From Microbacterium sp. VKM Ac-2923 (GTDB lineage Bacteria > Actinomycetota > Actinomycetes > Actinomycetales > Microbacteriaceae), in NCBI RefSeq assembly GCF_022815605.1, contig NZ_JALGRP010000001.1:281715-345714 (forward strand): 64,000 nt of DNA. Reading direction: 5' to 3'. Under the pieces are notes generated by a model. It searched no databases. It was not told where the DNA came from and saw only the letters and a program-made list of their open reading frames with translations. Shown here one piece after another: positions 15,637-24,240 of this stretch. The translations under genes were made by a program, and so were the position numbers. The stretch's first letter is position 1. Every line of letters begins with the position of its first letter.

Positions 15637-16365
15637 TCAGGCGGCGACGACGCGGGCGGCGAACGAGCGCAAGAGGCGGGTCGGCTGCTCCACCGATGCG
15701 GTGCGCACGTGCGCCGACACCTCGTCGAAGGCGTCGGCATCGAAGTACCCCGCGTCGCGGTACACCCGCATGCGCGCCACGAACGCGTCGGTGGTCGGCT
15801 CGGGGTGGAACTGCGTGGCCCACAGCCCGTATCCCGCCCGATAGGCCTGCACCGGGCAGGCGTCGTTCTCGGCGAGGAGCGTCGCACTGGGCGGAACGCT
15901 GTCGGTCCCCTCTTTGTGCGCGGTGAGCGCCTCGAAGCGGGGACTCAGGATGCCGAACAACTCGTCGTCGCGGCCGGCCTCGGTCAGCACGATGTCGGCG
16001 GGGCCGGTGCCTTCGGGGTGCTGCAGCGTCACCGTCCCGCCCAGCAGACGGGTGACGACGCCGATGCCGAAGCAGGTGAAGAGCGCGGTGGTGCGGCCCT
16101 CGATCGCCGTTGCGGCCAAGCGCTCGAGGTCACGTTCGAGGCGGCGCTGGTCGTCGGTCTTGTCGGGGTCGGTGACGTTGAAGGGGCTCCCGCCGACCAC
16201 GACGGCGGCGAAACGCTCGAGGTCGTCGGGGAGGGGCTCACGCACCAGGTCGTGGTGCAGCAGGTCGTCGTCGCCGACCCCCAGACCGTCCCGGAACGAC
16301 GCCCACTCGGCCACGGCCGCAGCACGCTGCGGGCGGGCGCAGACGTAGAGCAGGGGCGCGGTCAC
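15637..16365 (-). CDS. Class I glutamine amidotransferase-like protein
   Basis: A 242-residue stand-alone GATase1 domain (GuaA-N/YfeJ type). Seen: VVVGGSPFNVTD, nucleophile elbow LFTCFGIGVV (Cys about 98), and ATQFHPEPT with the His-x-Glu of the triad (His about 187, Glu 189). These proteins hydrolyse glutamine or gamma-glutamyl amides; no synthetase partner is adjacent, so the acceptor is unknown. GTG start follows a TAGAAT box by 6 bases. It is not guaA itself, which has a large C-terminal synthetase domain. Confidence 0.87.
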   Translation of the reverse strand: MTAPLLYVCARPQRAAAVAEWASFRDGLGVGDDDLLHHDLVREPLPDDLERFAAVVVGGSPFNVTDPDKTDDQRRLERDLERLAATAIEGRTTALFTCFGIGVVTRLLGGTVTLQHPEGTGPADIVLTEAGRDDELFGILSPRFEALTAHKEGTDSVPPSATLLAENDACPVQAYRAGYGLWATQFHPEPTTDAFVARMRVYRDAGYFDADAFDEVSAHVRTASVEQPTRLLRSFAARVVAA

Positions 16366-16371
16366 CCAGGG

Positions 16372-16377
16372 ATTCTA
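16372..16377 (-). promoter_or_regulatory. Leaderless -10 box (TAGAAT) of the amidotransferase gene
   Basis: On the minus strand TAGAAT ends 6 bases before GTG 16365. Confidence 0.6.
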
Positions 16378-16472
16378 TGCGGACCCGCGCCTGCGCGAAG
16401 AGGGGGTGGAAATGCGGCGCAACGTTGGGCCTACCGTCGCGAAAGACGTCCCTGCGCCCGGGGAGGGGAGTG

Positions 16473-17195
16473 TCAGCGCGACGATCGGGCGGTGCGCCCA
16501 CGCACGACGCCGACGAACGCTTCGACGTCGGGGGTGGTGCGCTCGCGCAGCCACGACAGTGCGACCGTCGAGCCCGGACCGTCGCGCAGCACCCGGTACT
16601 CGACATCGCGGCGCTGATGTGCGCGAGCGAGCGACATGGGTACGATCACGACTCCGACCCCCGCAGCGACGGTGGCGATGGCTTCCGCGGTGTCAGCGGG
16701 TGGGGCGAACGCCGGGGCGACGGCATCCGGGATCTCCGTGCCGAGCACGTCGTCGCGGGGGACGATCACGACCTCGCCCGCCAGGTCGGCTCGATCGAGC
16801 TCGTCGGCCGCCGTGAGATCGGAGTCGGTCGACATCACCACGACGGCCTGCTCCTCGTAGAGCGGGATGACGTGGAGGTCGTCGTCGACCTCCATCGGCA
16901 GCCGGACGAGAGCCGCGTCGAGGTCGGTGAGCGACGCGCGCTGGTCGGCGACGGCGATCTCACGCAGGACCAGGGTCACGTGCGGCATCCGCTCGCGCCA
17001 CAGGCCGATCCACTTGCCCGGGGTTGCTCCGGGAATGGCCCCGAGGACGAAGTCCCGCGGCTCTTCGCGCTGGCGCCGCTCGGACTGATCGCGCTTCGGG
17101 GCTTTCGGTCGCCCACGGGCGGGAGTCGACGGCTTCGCGCCACCGGTGCGACGGGGTCCACCGGTGCGCCCACGGGATCCGCCGCCGTTCGCCAT
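16473..17195 (-). CDS. LysR-type effector-binding domain protein lacking the HTH
   Basis: A 240-residue protein. Residues about 48-235 look like the LysR substrate-binding fold: FVLGAIPGATPGKWIGLWRERMPHV, LTDLDAALVRLP, HVIPLYEEQAVVVMSTDSDL, VVIVPRDD, TVAAGVGVVIVPMSLAR (the typical late GxGxxxxP loop). The winged HTH that should come first is missing; instead residues 1-47 are a Gly/Arg/Lys/Pro tail with GRTGGPRR and RGRPKAPKR, the second matching the AT-hook core RGRP. It may bind DNA through that tail or act as a ligand sensor. The start is supported by a -10 box 6 bases upstream. Confidence 0.75.
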   Translation of the reverse strand: MANGGGSRGRTGGPRRTGGAKPSTPARGRPKAPKRDQSERRQREEPRDFVLGAIPGATPGKWIGLWRERMPHVTLVLREIAVADQRASLTDLDAALVRLPMEVDDDLHVIPLYEEQAVVVMSTDSDLTAADELDRADLAGEVVIVPRDDVLGTEIPDAVAPAFAPPADTAEAIATVAAGVGVVIVPMSLARAHQRRDVEYRVLRDGPGSTVALSWLRERTTPDVEAFVGVVRGRTARSSR

Positions 17196-17201
17196 GGCTC
17201 C

Positions 17202-17207
17202 AGGCTA
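17202..17207 (-). promoter_or_regulatory. Leaderless -10 box (TAGCCT) of the LysR-domain gene
   Basis: On the minus strand TAGCCT ends 6 bases before ATG 17195. It is only 10 bases from the divergent -10 box of the DUF1304 gene, so the two promoters may exclude each other. Confidence 0.6.
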
Positions 17208-17217
17208 GCCGCGACGG

Positions 17218-17223
17218 TAGCGT
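17218..17223 (+). promoter_or_regulatory. Leaderless -10 box (TAGCGT) of the DUF1304 gene
   Basis: TAGCGT ends 6 bases before ATG 17230. Confidence 0.6.
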
Positions 17224-17229
17224 GGACGC

Positions 17230-17619
17230 ATGATCGGCACCGTCGCGCTCGTCTTCGCGGGGCTCGCCGCCCTCTTGCACGTGTACATCTTCGTCCTCGA
17301 GAGCGTGCGCTGGACACAGCCGAAGACGTGGAGGGTGTTCGGCATCGCCGACCAGCAGACGGCCGAGGCGACCAGACCGATGGCCTACAACCAGGGTTTC
17401 TACAACCTGTTCCTCGCGGTCGGGGCCGCCATCGGGATCGTGCTCTGGACCGTGAACGGCGTCGGAGACATCGCCGGCCGCACGCTGTTGATCTTCTCGC
17501 TCGGGTCGATGGTGGCCGCATCGCTCGTGCTGGTGACCTCGGGACGCAAATACCTGCGGCCCGCGAGCATCCAGGGAACGCTGCCGCTCATCGGTCTGGT
17601 GCTCGCCATCCTCGCCTGA
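17230..17619 (+). CDS. DUF1304 family membrane protein
   Basis: A 129-residue integral membrane protein with four predicted helices. Seen: LVFAGLAALLHVYIFVLES (helix 1, with the family His), RWTQPKTWRVFGI, AYNQGFYNLFLAVGAAIGIVLW (helix 2, the family NQG-FYN motif), a third helix around TLLIFSLGSMVAASLVLV and a C-terminal helix QGTLPLIGLVLAIL. These features are characteristic of DUF1304, whose function is unknown. Monocistronic; divergent from the LysR-domain gene with 34 bases between starts, which makes it a candidate target of that protein. Confidence 0.9.
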   Translation: MIGTVALVFAGLAALLHVYIFVLESVRWTQPKTWRVFGIADQQTAEATRPMAYNQGFYNLFLAVGAAIGIVLWTVNGVGDIAGRTLLIFSLGSMVAASLVLVTSGRKYLRPASIQGTLPLIGLVLAILA

Positions 17620-17821
17620 GGCGAGTGCGCGCCACGCGGTGGAGGAGCGGGTGCCGTGCGGAGGGGTGTCGGGTCACGTGAGGTCGCGCGCGGCACCCGG
17701 CAACCTGCGTGATCACCGTGGCCGACATTCCCTGTCGAGGCGACTTGCGGTCATACTGTCCACCGTCCGCCTGAGCTCGTCGTCTGTCGACGCGGGGCAC
17801 CGCGACCTTGGGGAAAAGCGA

Positions 17822-17850
17822 ACCCGCACGCTCCGGGGAGTCGTGCGGGT
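17822..17850 (-). terminator. Terminator of the hexapeptide-repeat gene
   Basis: A perfect 9-bp stem (17822-17830 with 17842-17850) and an 11-base loop, beginning 25 bases beyond the stop of the minus-strand gene. Confidence 0.6.
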
Positions 17851-17875
17851 CGTGAATGCGGTGGTGAACAGGGCG

Positions 17876-18283
17876 TCAGGCGGCCAGACGCAACCCCCGG
17901 CGGTCCGTGGCGACGGCCTCACCGTCATTGATGATCTCGTCGTCGCCGATCAGCGACCCGACCGCGATCCGCGCATTGTGACCGACCTGGGTGCGGACGC
18001 CGATGTGCGCGCCTGCACCGATGACCGCTCCCGCGCAGATGTGCGCATGAGGCTCGATGTGCGCCTCCGGGCCGATCACGGCGTCGGACTCGATCCAGGC
18101 ACCCCGACCGACACGGACACCCGCGGCGATCTGCACGCCGGGTTCGACGTACGCACCGTTCTCGACCAGCGCCGACGGGTGGACCTTCGCGCCGTGCGCG
18201 ACGAGCCCACGACCGTTGACGTGCTTGCGGTAGCGCAGCGTTTCGCCAAGGTCGTTCTCGATGTCGATGTAGTTTTTTCCCAC
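17876..18283 (-). CDS. Hexapeptide-repeat (left-handed beta-helix) protein
   Basis: A 135-residue protein. After an N-terminal segment (MGKNYIDIENDLGETLRYRK) it is almost wholly made of imperfect hexapeptides of the [LIV]-G-x4 type: VHPSAL, VENGAY, VEPGVQ, IAAGVR, VGRGAW, IESDAV, IGPEAH, IEPHAH, ICAGAV, IGAGAH. Such repeats form the left-handed beta-helix of acyltransferases and gamma carbonic anhydrases. It is shorter than known transferases and the three-His zinc site of carbonic anhydrases is not clear, so catalysis is not shown. GTG start with GGAGGGG upstream. A putative terminator follows the stop. Confidence 0.78.
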   Translation of the reverse strand: MGKNYIDIENDLGETLRYRKHVNGRGLVAHGAKVHPSALVENGAYVEPGVQIAAGVRVGRGAWIESDAVIGPEAHIEPHAHICAGAVIGAGAHIGVRTQVGHNARIAVGSLIGDDEIINDGEAVATDRRGLRLAA

Positions 18284-18334
18284 GATCCCCTCCGGTCGGT
18301 CATCGGGTCTGCCGACATGTGTGACAACGAGTCG

Positions 18335-18366
18335 GAAGAACCCTTCATTCCCTCGAATGGTTCTTC
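18335..18366. repeat. Inverted repeat upstream of the hexapeptide-repeat gene
   Basis: GAAGAACC and GGTTCTTC enclose a second small stem (ATTC/GAAT) with loop CCTC. It sits 52 bases before the minus-strand start, in a region of lower GC than its surroundings, and could be an operator or a 5' leader hairpin. Confidence 0.5.
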
Positions 18367-18511
18367 GTCGCCCCTACCGTGATCGGTTTTCTCGATGTCG
18401 AGAGACCTGCCCGGCTTCGTGTCGTCCCTTTGTTCTCGCATGCGAAACCGGTCCTCGCGGGCGGGTTGACACGAGGGCTCGAGAGAGAAGAGTGCAAGAG
18501 ACGTCGCTCGC

Positions 18512-19288
18512 TCAGCCGGGCTGGCAGGTCGGACACCAGTAGACGTTGCGTTCGCTGGTCGCCGACGCACCCAGACTGGTCGCGCGGATCGGGGTTCCGC
18601 AGCGTCGACAGGGTGCGCCCTCGCGACCGTAGACCCAGAAGCGTCGACCGGGGCGGCTGTCTCCGGTGAAGGTGCGCTCGGGTCGCGGCAGGTTCGCGCG
18701 GATCATGCGCTCGCCGAGGGCGATGGTGGCCTGCGCGTCGATCTCGGTCGCCGGCGTCGTAGGGGCGATCCCGCGCACGAAGAGGAGTTCGTTCGCGTAG
18801 ACGTTTCCGAACCCGGCGACGTTGCGCTGATCTAGGAGCGCCACGTGGGCGGCGCGCTCATCCGCGGCTACGCGGCGGACGGCCTCGGCCTCATCCCAGT
18901 CGTCGGCGAGCAGATCAGGGCCGAGGTGACCGATCACCGTGTGCTCGTCGACAGTGCGGAGCACCTCGACCATCGCGAGGTCGAAGCCGATCGCGTCGGC
19001 GCCGCTCACCCCCACGATCGCGCGGGCCTTGAACCCCGGGCGGCGCCACCGTTCGCCGGGACGATAGACGTCCCACCGGCCTTCCATCTTCAGATGGGAG
19101 TGCAGCGTGTAGCCGCCGATGCGGTGCAGGAGGTGCTTGCCGCGCGCGGCGACCTCGTGCACGGTCTCACCCCGGAGGTCGGCCGTGGCGCTGCCGGGAA
19201 CGCGGATGTCGAAGCGCGTGACGACCTTTCCCGCCAGAGCGGCCGTGAGCTTGGCCGCAGCGCGGTAGACGGTGTCGCCCTCAGGCAT
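18512..19288 (-). CDS. DNA glycosylase/AP lyase Nei2 (endonuclease VIII family)
   Basis: A 258-residue Fpg/Nei base-excision repair enzyme. Seen: MPEGDTVYRAA with catalytic Pro2 and Glu3, AARGKHLLHRIGGYTLHSHLKMEGRW, DQRNVAGFGNVYANELLF (helix-two-turn-helix) and a C-terminal zinc finger CRRCGTPIRATSL...YWCPTCQ. The sequence resembles the actinobacterial Nei2 clade, which removes oxidised pyrimidines. The start at 19288 gives the mature N-terminal Pro after Met removal, required for chemistry; a longer frame to 19348 would bury it and is rejected. The next gene in this direction, Lhr helicase, is also linked to DNA repair. Confidence 0.93.
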   Translation of the reverse strand: MPEGDTVYRAAAKLTAALAGKVVTRFDIRVPGSATADLRGETVHEVAARGKHLLHRIGGYTLHSHLKMEGRWDVYRPGERWRRPGFKARAIVGVSGADAIGFDLAMVEVLRTVDEHTVIGHLGPDLLADDWDEAEAVRRVAADERAAHVALLDQRNVAGFGNVYANELLFVRGIAPTTPATEIDAQATIALGERMIRANLPRPERTFTGDSRPGRRFWVYGREGAPCRRCGTPIRATSLGASATSERNVYWCPTCQPG

Positions 19289-19375
19289 GCGCGCTCGGCT
19301 TTCGCGGGAATCGGGCGCGGGTGCACACCCGAGACGCAGAGCGCGCACGCGCCGGCGCTGAGAGGACGTGCGGGC

Positions 19376-19466
19376 GGCTCGTCGGCGGGGTGGGGCTCGG
19401 GGTGTCAGGCACGGGCGGCCGGCTCGTCGGCGGGGTGGGGCCCCGGGGTGTCAGGCACGGGCGGCC
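19376..19466. repeat. Two tandem copies of a 45-46 base unit at the lhr 3' end
   Basis: Copy 1 (19376-19420) and copy 2 (19421-19466) differ only by CTC/CCCC in the middle. Copy 2 contains the lhr stop codon and last codons, so copy 1 is a duplicated lhr terminus lying in the gap before nei2. Confidence 0.85.
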
Positions 19467-22400
19467 TCCCGCAGGCTGTCACCGGCGGTGAGCTTGCGCA
19501 GTGTCAGCCCCTTGGGGGATTCGACGAACCCGGCCTCCCGCAGGGCACGGCCGACCGCGGTGCCGTAGACGAACTCTCCGTTTACCTGTTCGACGGTGAG
19601 GGTTTCGAGGCGTCGCTTCTTGGCCGTCTCGGCCAGATGGCGCGCGGCCGCCTGCAGTGTCGTGTCGGCGTCGGTGAAGGCGAGGGCGCTGCGGCCCCCA
19701 CGTTCGAGATACAGCGTCAACTCGCCGTCGACCAGCACGACGAGCCCCCCCGCCTTCCGGCCCGGTCGGTGGGTGACGCCCTCGATGGCGGGCCAGCCGA
19801 GGGCCGCGCCGTAGGGGTTCGCGGGATCGGTCGCGGCCAGGGTGACCGTGCGCAACGGCGGAGGATCGGCCACGGCGGCGAACTCGCGGAGGCGGTCCAC
19901 GGTGGCCGAGGCGGCGAACTGGGCAGCCCCGAGCTTCTCGATGACGTAACCGCGTCGGCAGTGCCCGGCTTCTTCGAACCCCGCGAGGATGCGGTATACC
20001 TGGGCGAAGCCCCCGGGCACGCCCTCGGACTGCACGGCTCCGCGGGTGACGACGCCGTAGCGGTCGAGGAGCAGGCTCGCCGCGGCGGTCGCCCGAGCGG
20101 CGGCATCCTGCTCGCGCTCGGGCAGCAGTGACCACCGGCCGCCGAGGGTGGGCGGACGAGGAGCCGAGGTCGCTCGCGGCATAGTCGCGCCACGGTACAT
20201 GCGCGCGCGAGGAGCACGACGGGCAACACGGTGCGATTGACCTCCGCCGCTCAACAATGTGCGGACGGGGGCGAAGGTGTCATTGGTCACCCGCCCGGCC
20301 CACGTCAGCGCCCACAGGGCGTCGTTGACCGACTGCTCGTTGTCGGCCCCGGCCAGCTGCTTCAGCTGCGAGGCGAAGTACGCTCCGCCACCGGAGAGAG
20401 CGGACAGCAGACGCGCCTCCAACGAATCGGGTGCGGGGTCGTCGGCATCCGCGGGGTCTTGCAGCGTGAAAGGTGCCGCCTCCGCCGGATGCAGCGCGAT
20501 CCAACCGTCGCGACCGGGCAGGGTGCCGTGACCCGACCAGACGACCTCGCCGGTCGCGGTCAGCTCGTCGAGGAGGGCGGGCGAGTAGTCGGCGACGCGC
20601 GAGGGCAGGACGAGTGATTCCCAGGCGCTCGCCGGGATCGGCACGCCCGCGAGCTGCTCGACGACGGCGAGCACCCCGTCGATGCCCTCGAGGGGGCGGC
20701 CGAGATGCTGCCAGACCGGCAGGAAGCGCGCGTAGGCCGCCGGCGGCACTGGCTCGACACTGCCGCGGATGGCGGCGAGCGAGCGCATGCGCAGGCGCCG
20801 GAGCACCTCGACGTCGCACCACTCGGTATCGTCACCACGCGCACCGCCCGACGCCTCGGGGAGGAAGAAGCCGCTCGCCAGGCGCCCCTGCGACTCGAGA
20901 CGCTGCAGCGTGAGCCGCGCGACGGCGATCCCGACGCCGAGCCGTTCGGCCACCGCGTCGGTTGCGAAGGGCGCATGTGTGCGGGCGTATCGCGCCACGA
21001 GGTCGCCCAGCGGATCGGCGAGGGGCTCGAGGAAGGCGTTCGGGATGCCGACGGGCAGCGCCGCACCGAGCGCGTCGCGCAGGCGGCCGGCGTCTTCGAT
21101 GCCGGCGACCCGAGACACCCCGCCGATGGTGACGCGGATGGCGCGGCGTTCGTCGACGAGGGCCGCCAGGTGCTGTCCCGCCTCGGCCAGGGCGTCGCCC
21201 TCGGTGTCGAGGCGGACGGCGACCTCATCGGCGTCGAGGGGGCCGAGGATGCGCAGCAGGTCGGCCACCCCCTCCACTCCCCGGGCACGGCGGTCGGGGT
21301 CGAGACGCTGCGCCTCGCGCTCGAACTGCGCGATGACCTCGGGATCGAGCAGCTCCCGCATCTCGACCTTGCCGAGCAGCTCGCTCAGCAGCGCGGGGTC
21401 GACCGACAGGGCGGCGGCGCGACGCTCGGCGAGCGGGGAGTCGCCTTCGTACATGAACGCGCCGACATAGCCGAACAGCAGGTCGCGCGCGTACGGCGAC
21501 GGCTGCGACGTGGTGATCTCGACGAGGCGGATGCGCCGCTCGCCGATCTGGCGGGTCACGCGCAGCAGCGCCGGGAGGTCGTAGACGTCTTGGAGCACCT
21601 CGCGCAGCGTCTCGAGGATGATCGGGAACGCCGGGTGGCGTTTGGCGACATCGAGCAGCTGGGCCGAGCGTTGCCGTTGCTGCCACAGGGGGGACCGGCG
21701 GTTCGGATTGAGACGCGGCAGCAGCAGGGCGCGTGCGGCGCACTCGCGGAAGCGGGAGGCGAACAGTGACGAGCCGCCCACCTCGTCGGTGACGATCTGC
21801 TCGAGCTCGTCGGGCTCGAAGACGAAGAGATCGGCCCCGGGCGGCTCCGCCGCGGCATCCGGGACGCGAGCGATGATGCCGTCGTCGCTCGCGACGGCGG
21901 CTCCCTCGACGCCGAGCCGCTCGCGGATGCGCGCGTTCACCGCTAGCGCCCAGGGCGAGTGCACCTGCATGCCGTAGGGCGAGTGCAGGATGATCCGCCA
22001 GTCGCCGACCTCGTCGCGGCTGCGTTCGACCGTGAGACTGCGGTCGGTCGGCAGGCTACCGGTGGCCTCGCGCTGTTCGGCGAGGTACGACAGCAGGTTG
22101 GTGATGGCGTTGTCGTCGAGCCCGGACTCGCGAAGCCGTTCCTCGGCCTTCGGTCGGTCGGCGGCGGCGATGTCGCGCGAGAACTTCCCCAGGGCTTCAC
22201 CCAGCTCGGCCGGGCGCCCGATGCCGTCTCCGTGCCAGAACGGCAGCTTGCCGGGCTGGCCGAAGGCGGGCACGACGTTGACGCGGTCGTGCGTGATCTC
22301 GACGATCCGCCAGCTCGTCGTGCCGAGCGTGAAGACGTCGTTGACGCGCGACTCGTAGACCATCTCTTCGTCGAGCTCGCCGACACGGGCGTTCTGCGAC

Positions 22401-24133
22401 TCGCCCGCGACGAACACCCCGAAGAGTCCCCGGTCGGGAATGGTGCCGCCGCTGGTGACGGCGACGCGCTGCGCTCCCGGGCGGCCCGTGAGCGTTCCGG
22501 CGTCGCGGTCCCAGACCAGGCGCGGGCGCAACTCGGCGAACTCGTCCGACGGGTATCGCCCGGCAAGCAGGTCGAGAGTGGCCTCGTACGCCGAGCGCGG
22601 GAGCGAGCGGAACGGCGCACTGCGCTTGACCGTCTCGAACCACTCCTCGACGTCGATCGAACCCAGCGCGGACGCGGCCACGGTCTGCTGCGCGAGGATG
22701 TCGAGCGGGTTCTGCGGCACGGAGATGGCCTCGATGCGCCCCGCGAGCATGCGCTCGGTGACGACGGCGGTGTGCAGCACGTCGCTGCGATGCTTGGGGA
22801 AGAGGGCCGCGCGGCTCACCTCGCCGACCTGGTGGCCGGCGCGTCCGACGCGCTGGAGTCCCGATGCCGCGCTCGGCGGAGCCTCGACCTGGATGACGAG
22901 GTCGACGGAGCCCATGTCGATGCCGAGCTCGAGGCTGCTCGTCGCGACGACGCAGCGGAGGACGCCGGACTTCAGTTCGTCTTCGACCTGGGCGCGCTGC
23001 TCCTTCGAGACCGAGCCGTGGTGGGCTTTGGCGAGGATCGCGGGAACGCCGGCCGAGGACCCCGCCTGTGCCATGGTCGCGGCGGGAACGGTCGGCTCGG
23101 GTACGTCGATGCCTTGCCGTTCGGCGTAGATCTCGTTCAGGCGACCGGTGAGCCGCTCGGCCAGACGCCGGGAGTTCGAGAACACGATGGTCGACCGCCG
23201 CTCGAGGATGCGATCGACGATGGCCTCCTCGACGTGGGGCCAGACCGACCCGGCCATCTCGGTGCTCTCTGGTCGCTCCGAGAACCACTCGCCGTCGACC
23301 GCCTCGTCGGGGGCGGGGGAGCCCGGCGGAGGTGGCGGGTTGAGCATGTCTTCGATGGGCACGACGACCGAGAGGTCGAACGCTTTCGTCGCCTTGGGGG
23401 CGACGATGTCGACGGGCTGAGCCCCGCCCAGGAACCGGGCGACCTCGTCGATCGGCCGTACGGTCGCGGAGAGGCCGATGCGCTGCGCCGGCTTCTCGAG
23501 GAGCGCGTCGAGGCGTTCGAGGCTCACCGCCAGGTGGGCACCTCGTTTCGTCGCCGCCACCGCGTGCACCTCGTCGATGATGACCGTGTTGACGCCTCTG
23601 AGCGTCTCGGCCGCCTGGCTGGTCAGCATGAGATACAGCGACTCGGGGGTCGTGATGAGGATGTCGGGCGGGGCGGTCACGAGCTTGCGCCGATCGCTCG
23701 AACTCGTGTCACCGGAGCGGACGCCGACCGTGACGGAGGGCACCTCGATGCCCAGGCGCCGGGCAGACTGGCCGATGCCGACCAGCGGGGAGCGGAGGTT
23801 TCGCTCGACGTCGACGCCGAGCGCCTTCAGCGGAGAGATGTAGAGAACGCGCGTGGTGGTCGGCGGCGTCTTGGCCGCCGTGGGCGCCGAGCGCTTGCCG
23901 CGACGCGGGGGCTCGGCATCCGGAGTGTCGGGGGCCTTCTCGCGGAAGATGCGGTCGATCGCGAAGAGGAACGCCGACAGCGTCTTGCCTGAGCCGGTCG
24001 GGGCGACGACGAGGGCGTTGCGCCCGGACGACACGGACTCCCACGCGCCCTTCTGTGCGTTGGTCGGAGCCGAGAACGCACCACGGAACCAGTCCTGCGT
24101 CGCAGGACCGAATCTCTCCAACACGTCGGCCAT
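19451..24133 (-). CDS. lhr: ATP-dependent helicase Lhr (large helicase-related)
   Basis: A 1560-residue SF2 helicase, the usual size of bacterial Lhr. Seen: N-terminal ATQDWFRGAFSAPTNAQKGAW (Q-like motif), Walker A APTGSGKT (Lys about 50), IIDEVHAVAATKRGAHLAVSLERLD (motif II DEVH), GLSATVRP (motif III), TIVFSNSRRLAERL, VATSSLELGIDMGSVDLVIQVEAP and LQRVGRAGHQVGE (motif VI), then winged-helix and beta-barrel segments and a long C-terminal domain (HTH-like, AlkZ-related). Lhr is a 3'-5' DNA translocase and RNA:DNA helicase tied to the DNA damage response. GGAGAGGA precedes ATG 24133. Confidence 0.95.
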   Translation of the reverse strand: MADVLERFGPATQDWFRGAFSAPTNAQKGAWESVSSGRNALVVAPTGSGKTLSAFLFAIDRIFREKAPDTPDAEPPRRGKRSAPTAAKTPPTTTRVLYISPLKALGVDVERNLRSPLVGIGQSARRLGIEVPSVTVGVRSGDTSSSDRRKLVTAPPDILITTPESLYLMLTSQAAETLRGVNTVIIDEVHAVAATKRGAHLAVSLERLDALLEKPAQRIGLSATVRPIDEVARFLGGAQPVDIVAPKATKAFDLSVVVPIEDMLNPPPPPGSPAPDEAVDGEWFSERPESTEMAGSVWPHVEEAIVDRILERRSTIVFSNSRRLAERLTGRLNEIYAERQGIDVPEPTVPAATMAQAGSSAGVPAILAKAHHGSVSKEQRAQVEDELKSGVLRCVVATSSLELGIDMGSVDLVIQVEAPPSAASGLQRVGRAGHQVGEVSRAALFPKHRSDVLHTAVVTERMLAGRIEAISVPQNPLDILAQQTVAASALGSIDVEEWFETVKRSAPFRSLPRSAYEATLDLLAGRYPSDEFAELRPRLVWDRDAGTLTGRPGAQRVAVTSGGTIPDRGLFGVFVAGESQNARVGELDEEMVYESRVNDVFTLGTTSWRIVEITHDRVNVVPAFGQPGKLPFWHGDGIGRPAELGEALGKFSRDIAAADRPKAEERLRESGLDDNAITNLLSYLAEQREATGSLPTDRSLTVERSRDEVGDWRIILHSPYGMQVHSPWALAVNARIRERLGVEGAAVASDDGIIARVPDAAAEPPGADLFVFEPDELEQIVTDEVGGSSLFASRFRECAARALLLPRLNPNRRSPLWQQRQRSAQLLDVAKRHPAFPIILETLREVLQDVYDLPALLRVTRQIGERRIRLVEITTSQPSPYARDLLFGYVGAFMYEGDSPLAERRAAALSVDPALLSELLGKVEMRELLDPEVIAQFEREAQRLDPDRRARGVEGVADLLRILGPLDADEVAVRLDTEGDALAEAGQHLAALVDERRAIRVTIGGVSRVAGIEDAGRLRDALGAALPVGIPNAFLEPLADPLGDLVARYARTHAPFATDAVAERLGVGIAVARLTLQRLESQGRLASGFFLPEASGGARGDDTEWCDVEVLRRLRMRSLAAIRGSVEPVPPAAYARFLPVWQHLGRPLEGIDGVLAVVEQLAGVPIPASAWESLVLPSRVADYSPALLDELTATGEVVWSGHGTLPGRDGWIALHPAEAAPFTLQDPADADDPAPDSLEARLLSALSGGGAYFASQLKQLAGADNEQSVNDALWALTWAGRVTNDTFAPVRTLLSGGGQSHRVARRAPRARMYRGATMPRATSAPRPPTLGGRWSLLPEREQDAAARATAAASLLLDRYGVVTRGAVQSEGVPGGFAQVYRILAGFEEAGHCRRGYVIEKLGAAQFAASATVDRLREFAAVADPPPLRTVTLAATDPANPYGAALGWPAIEGVTHRPGRKAGGLVVLVDGELTLYLERGGRSALAFTDADTTLQAAARHLAETAKKRRLETLTVEQVNGEFVYGTAVGRALREAGFVESPKGLTLRKLTAGDSLREAARA

Positions 24134-24240
24134 TCCGACATCCTCTCCCGGACCTCCGACATCGGGTCGGGGTTGACGTTCGCCCGCCGCGGAACGCCCC
24201 CGGAGAAGGCGGAGACCGGCTCCGCGCGACGGGGCCGACG

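Noticed and set aside
16473..17195. Standard LysR transcriptional regulator
   Set aside because: No helix-turn-helix exists in frame; the gene begins with a basic tail, and upstream sequence belongs to the divergent promoter.
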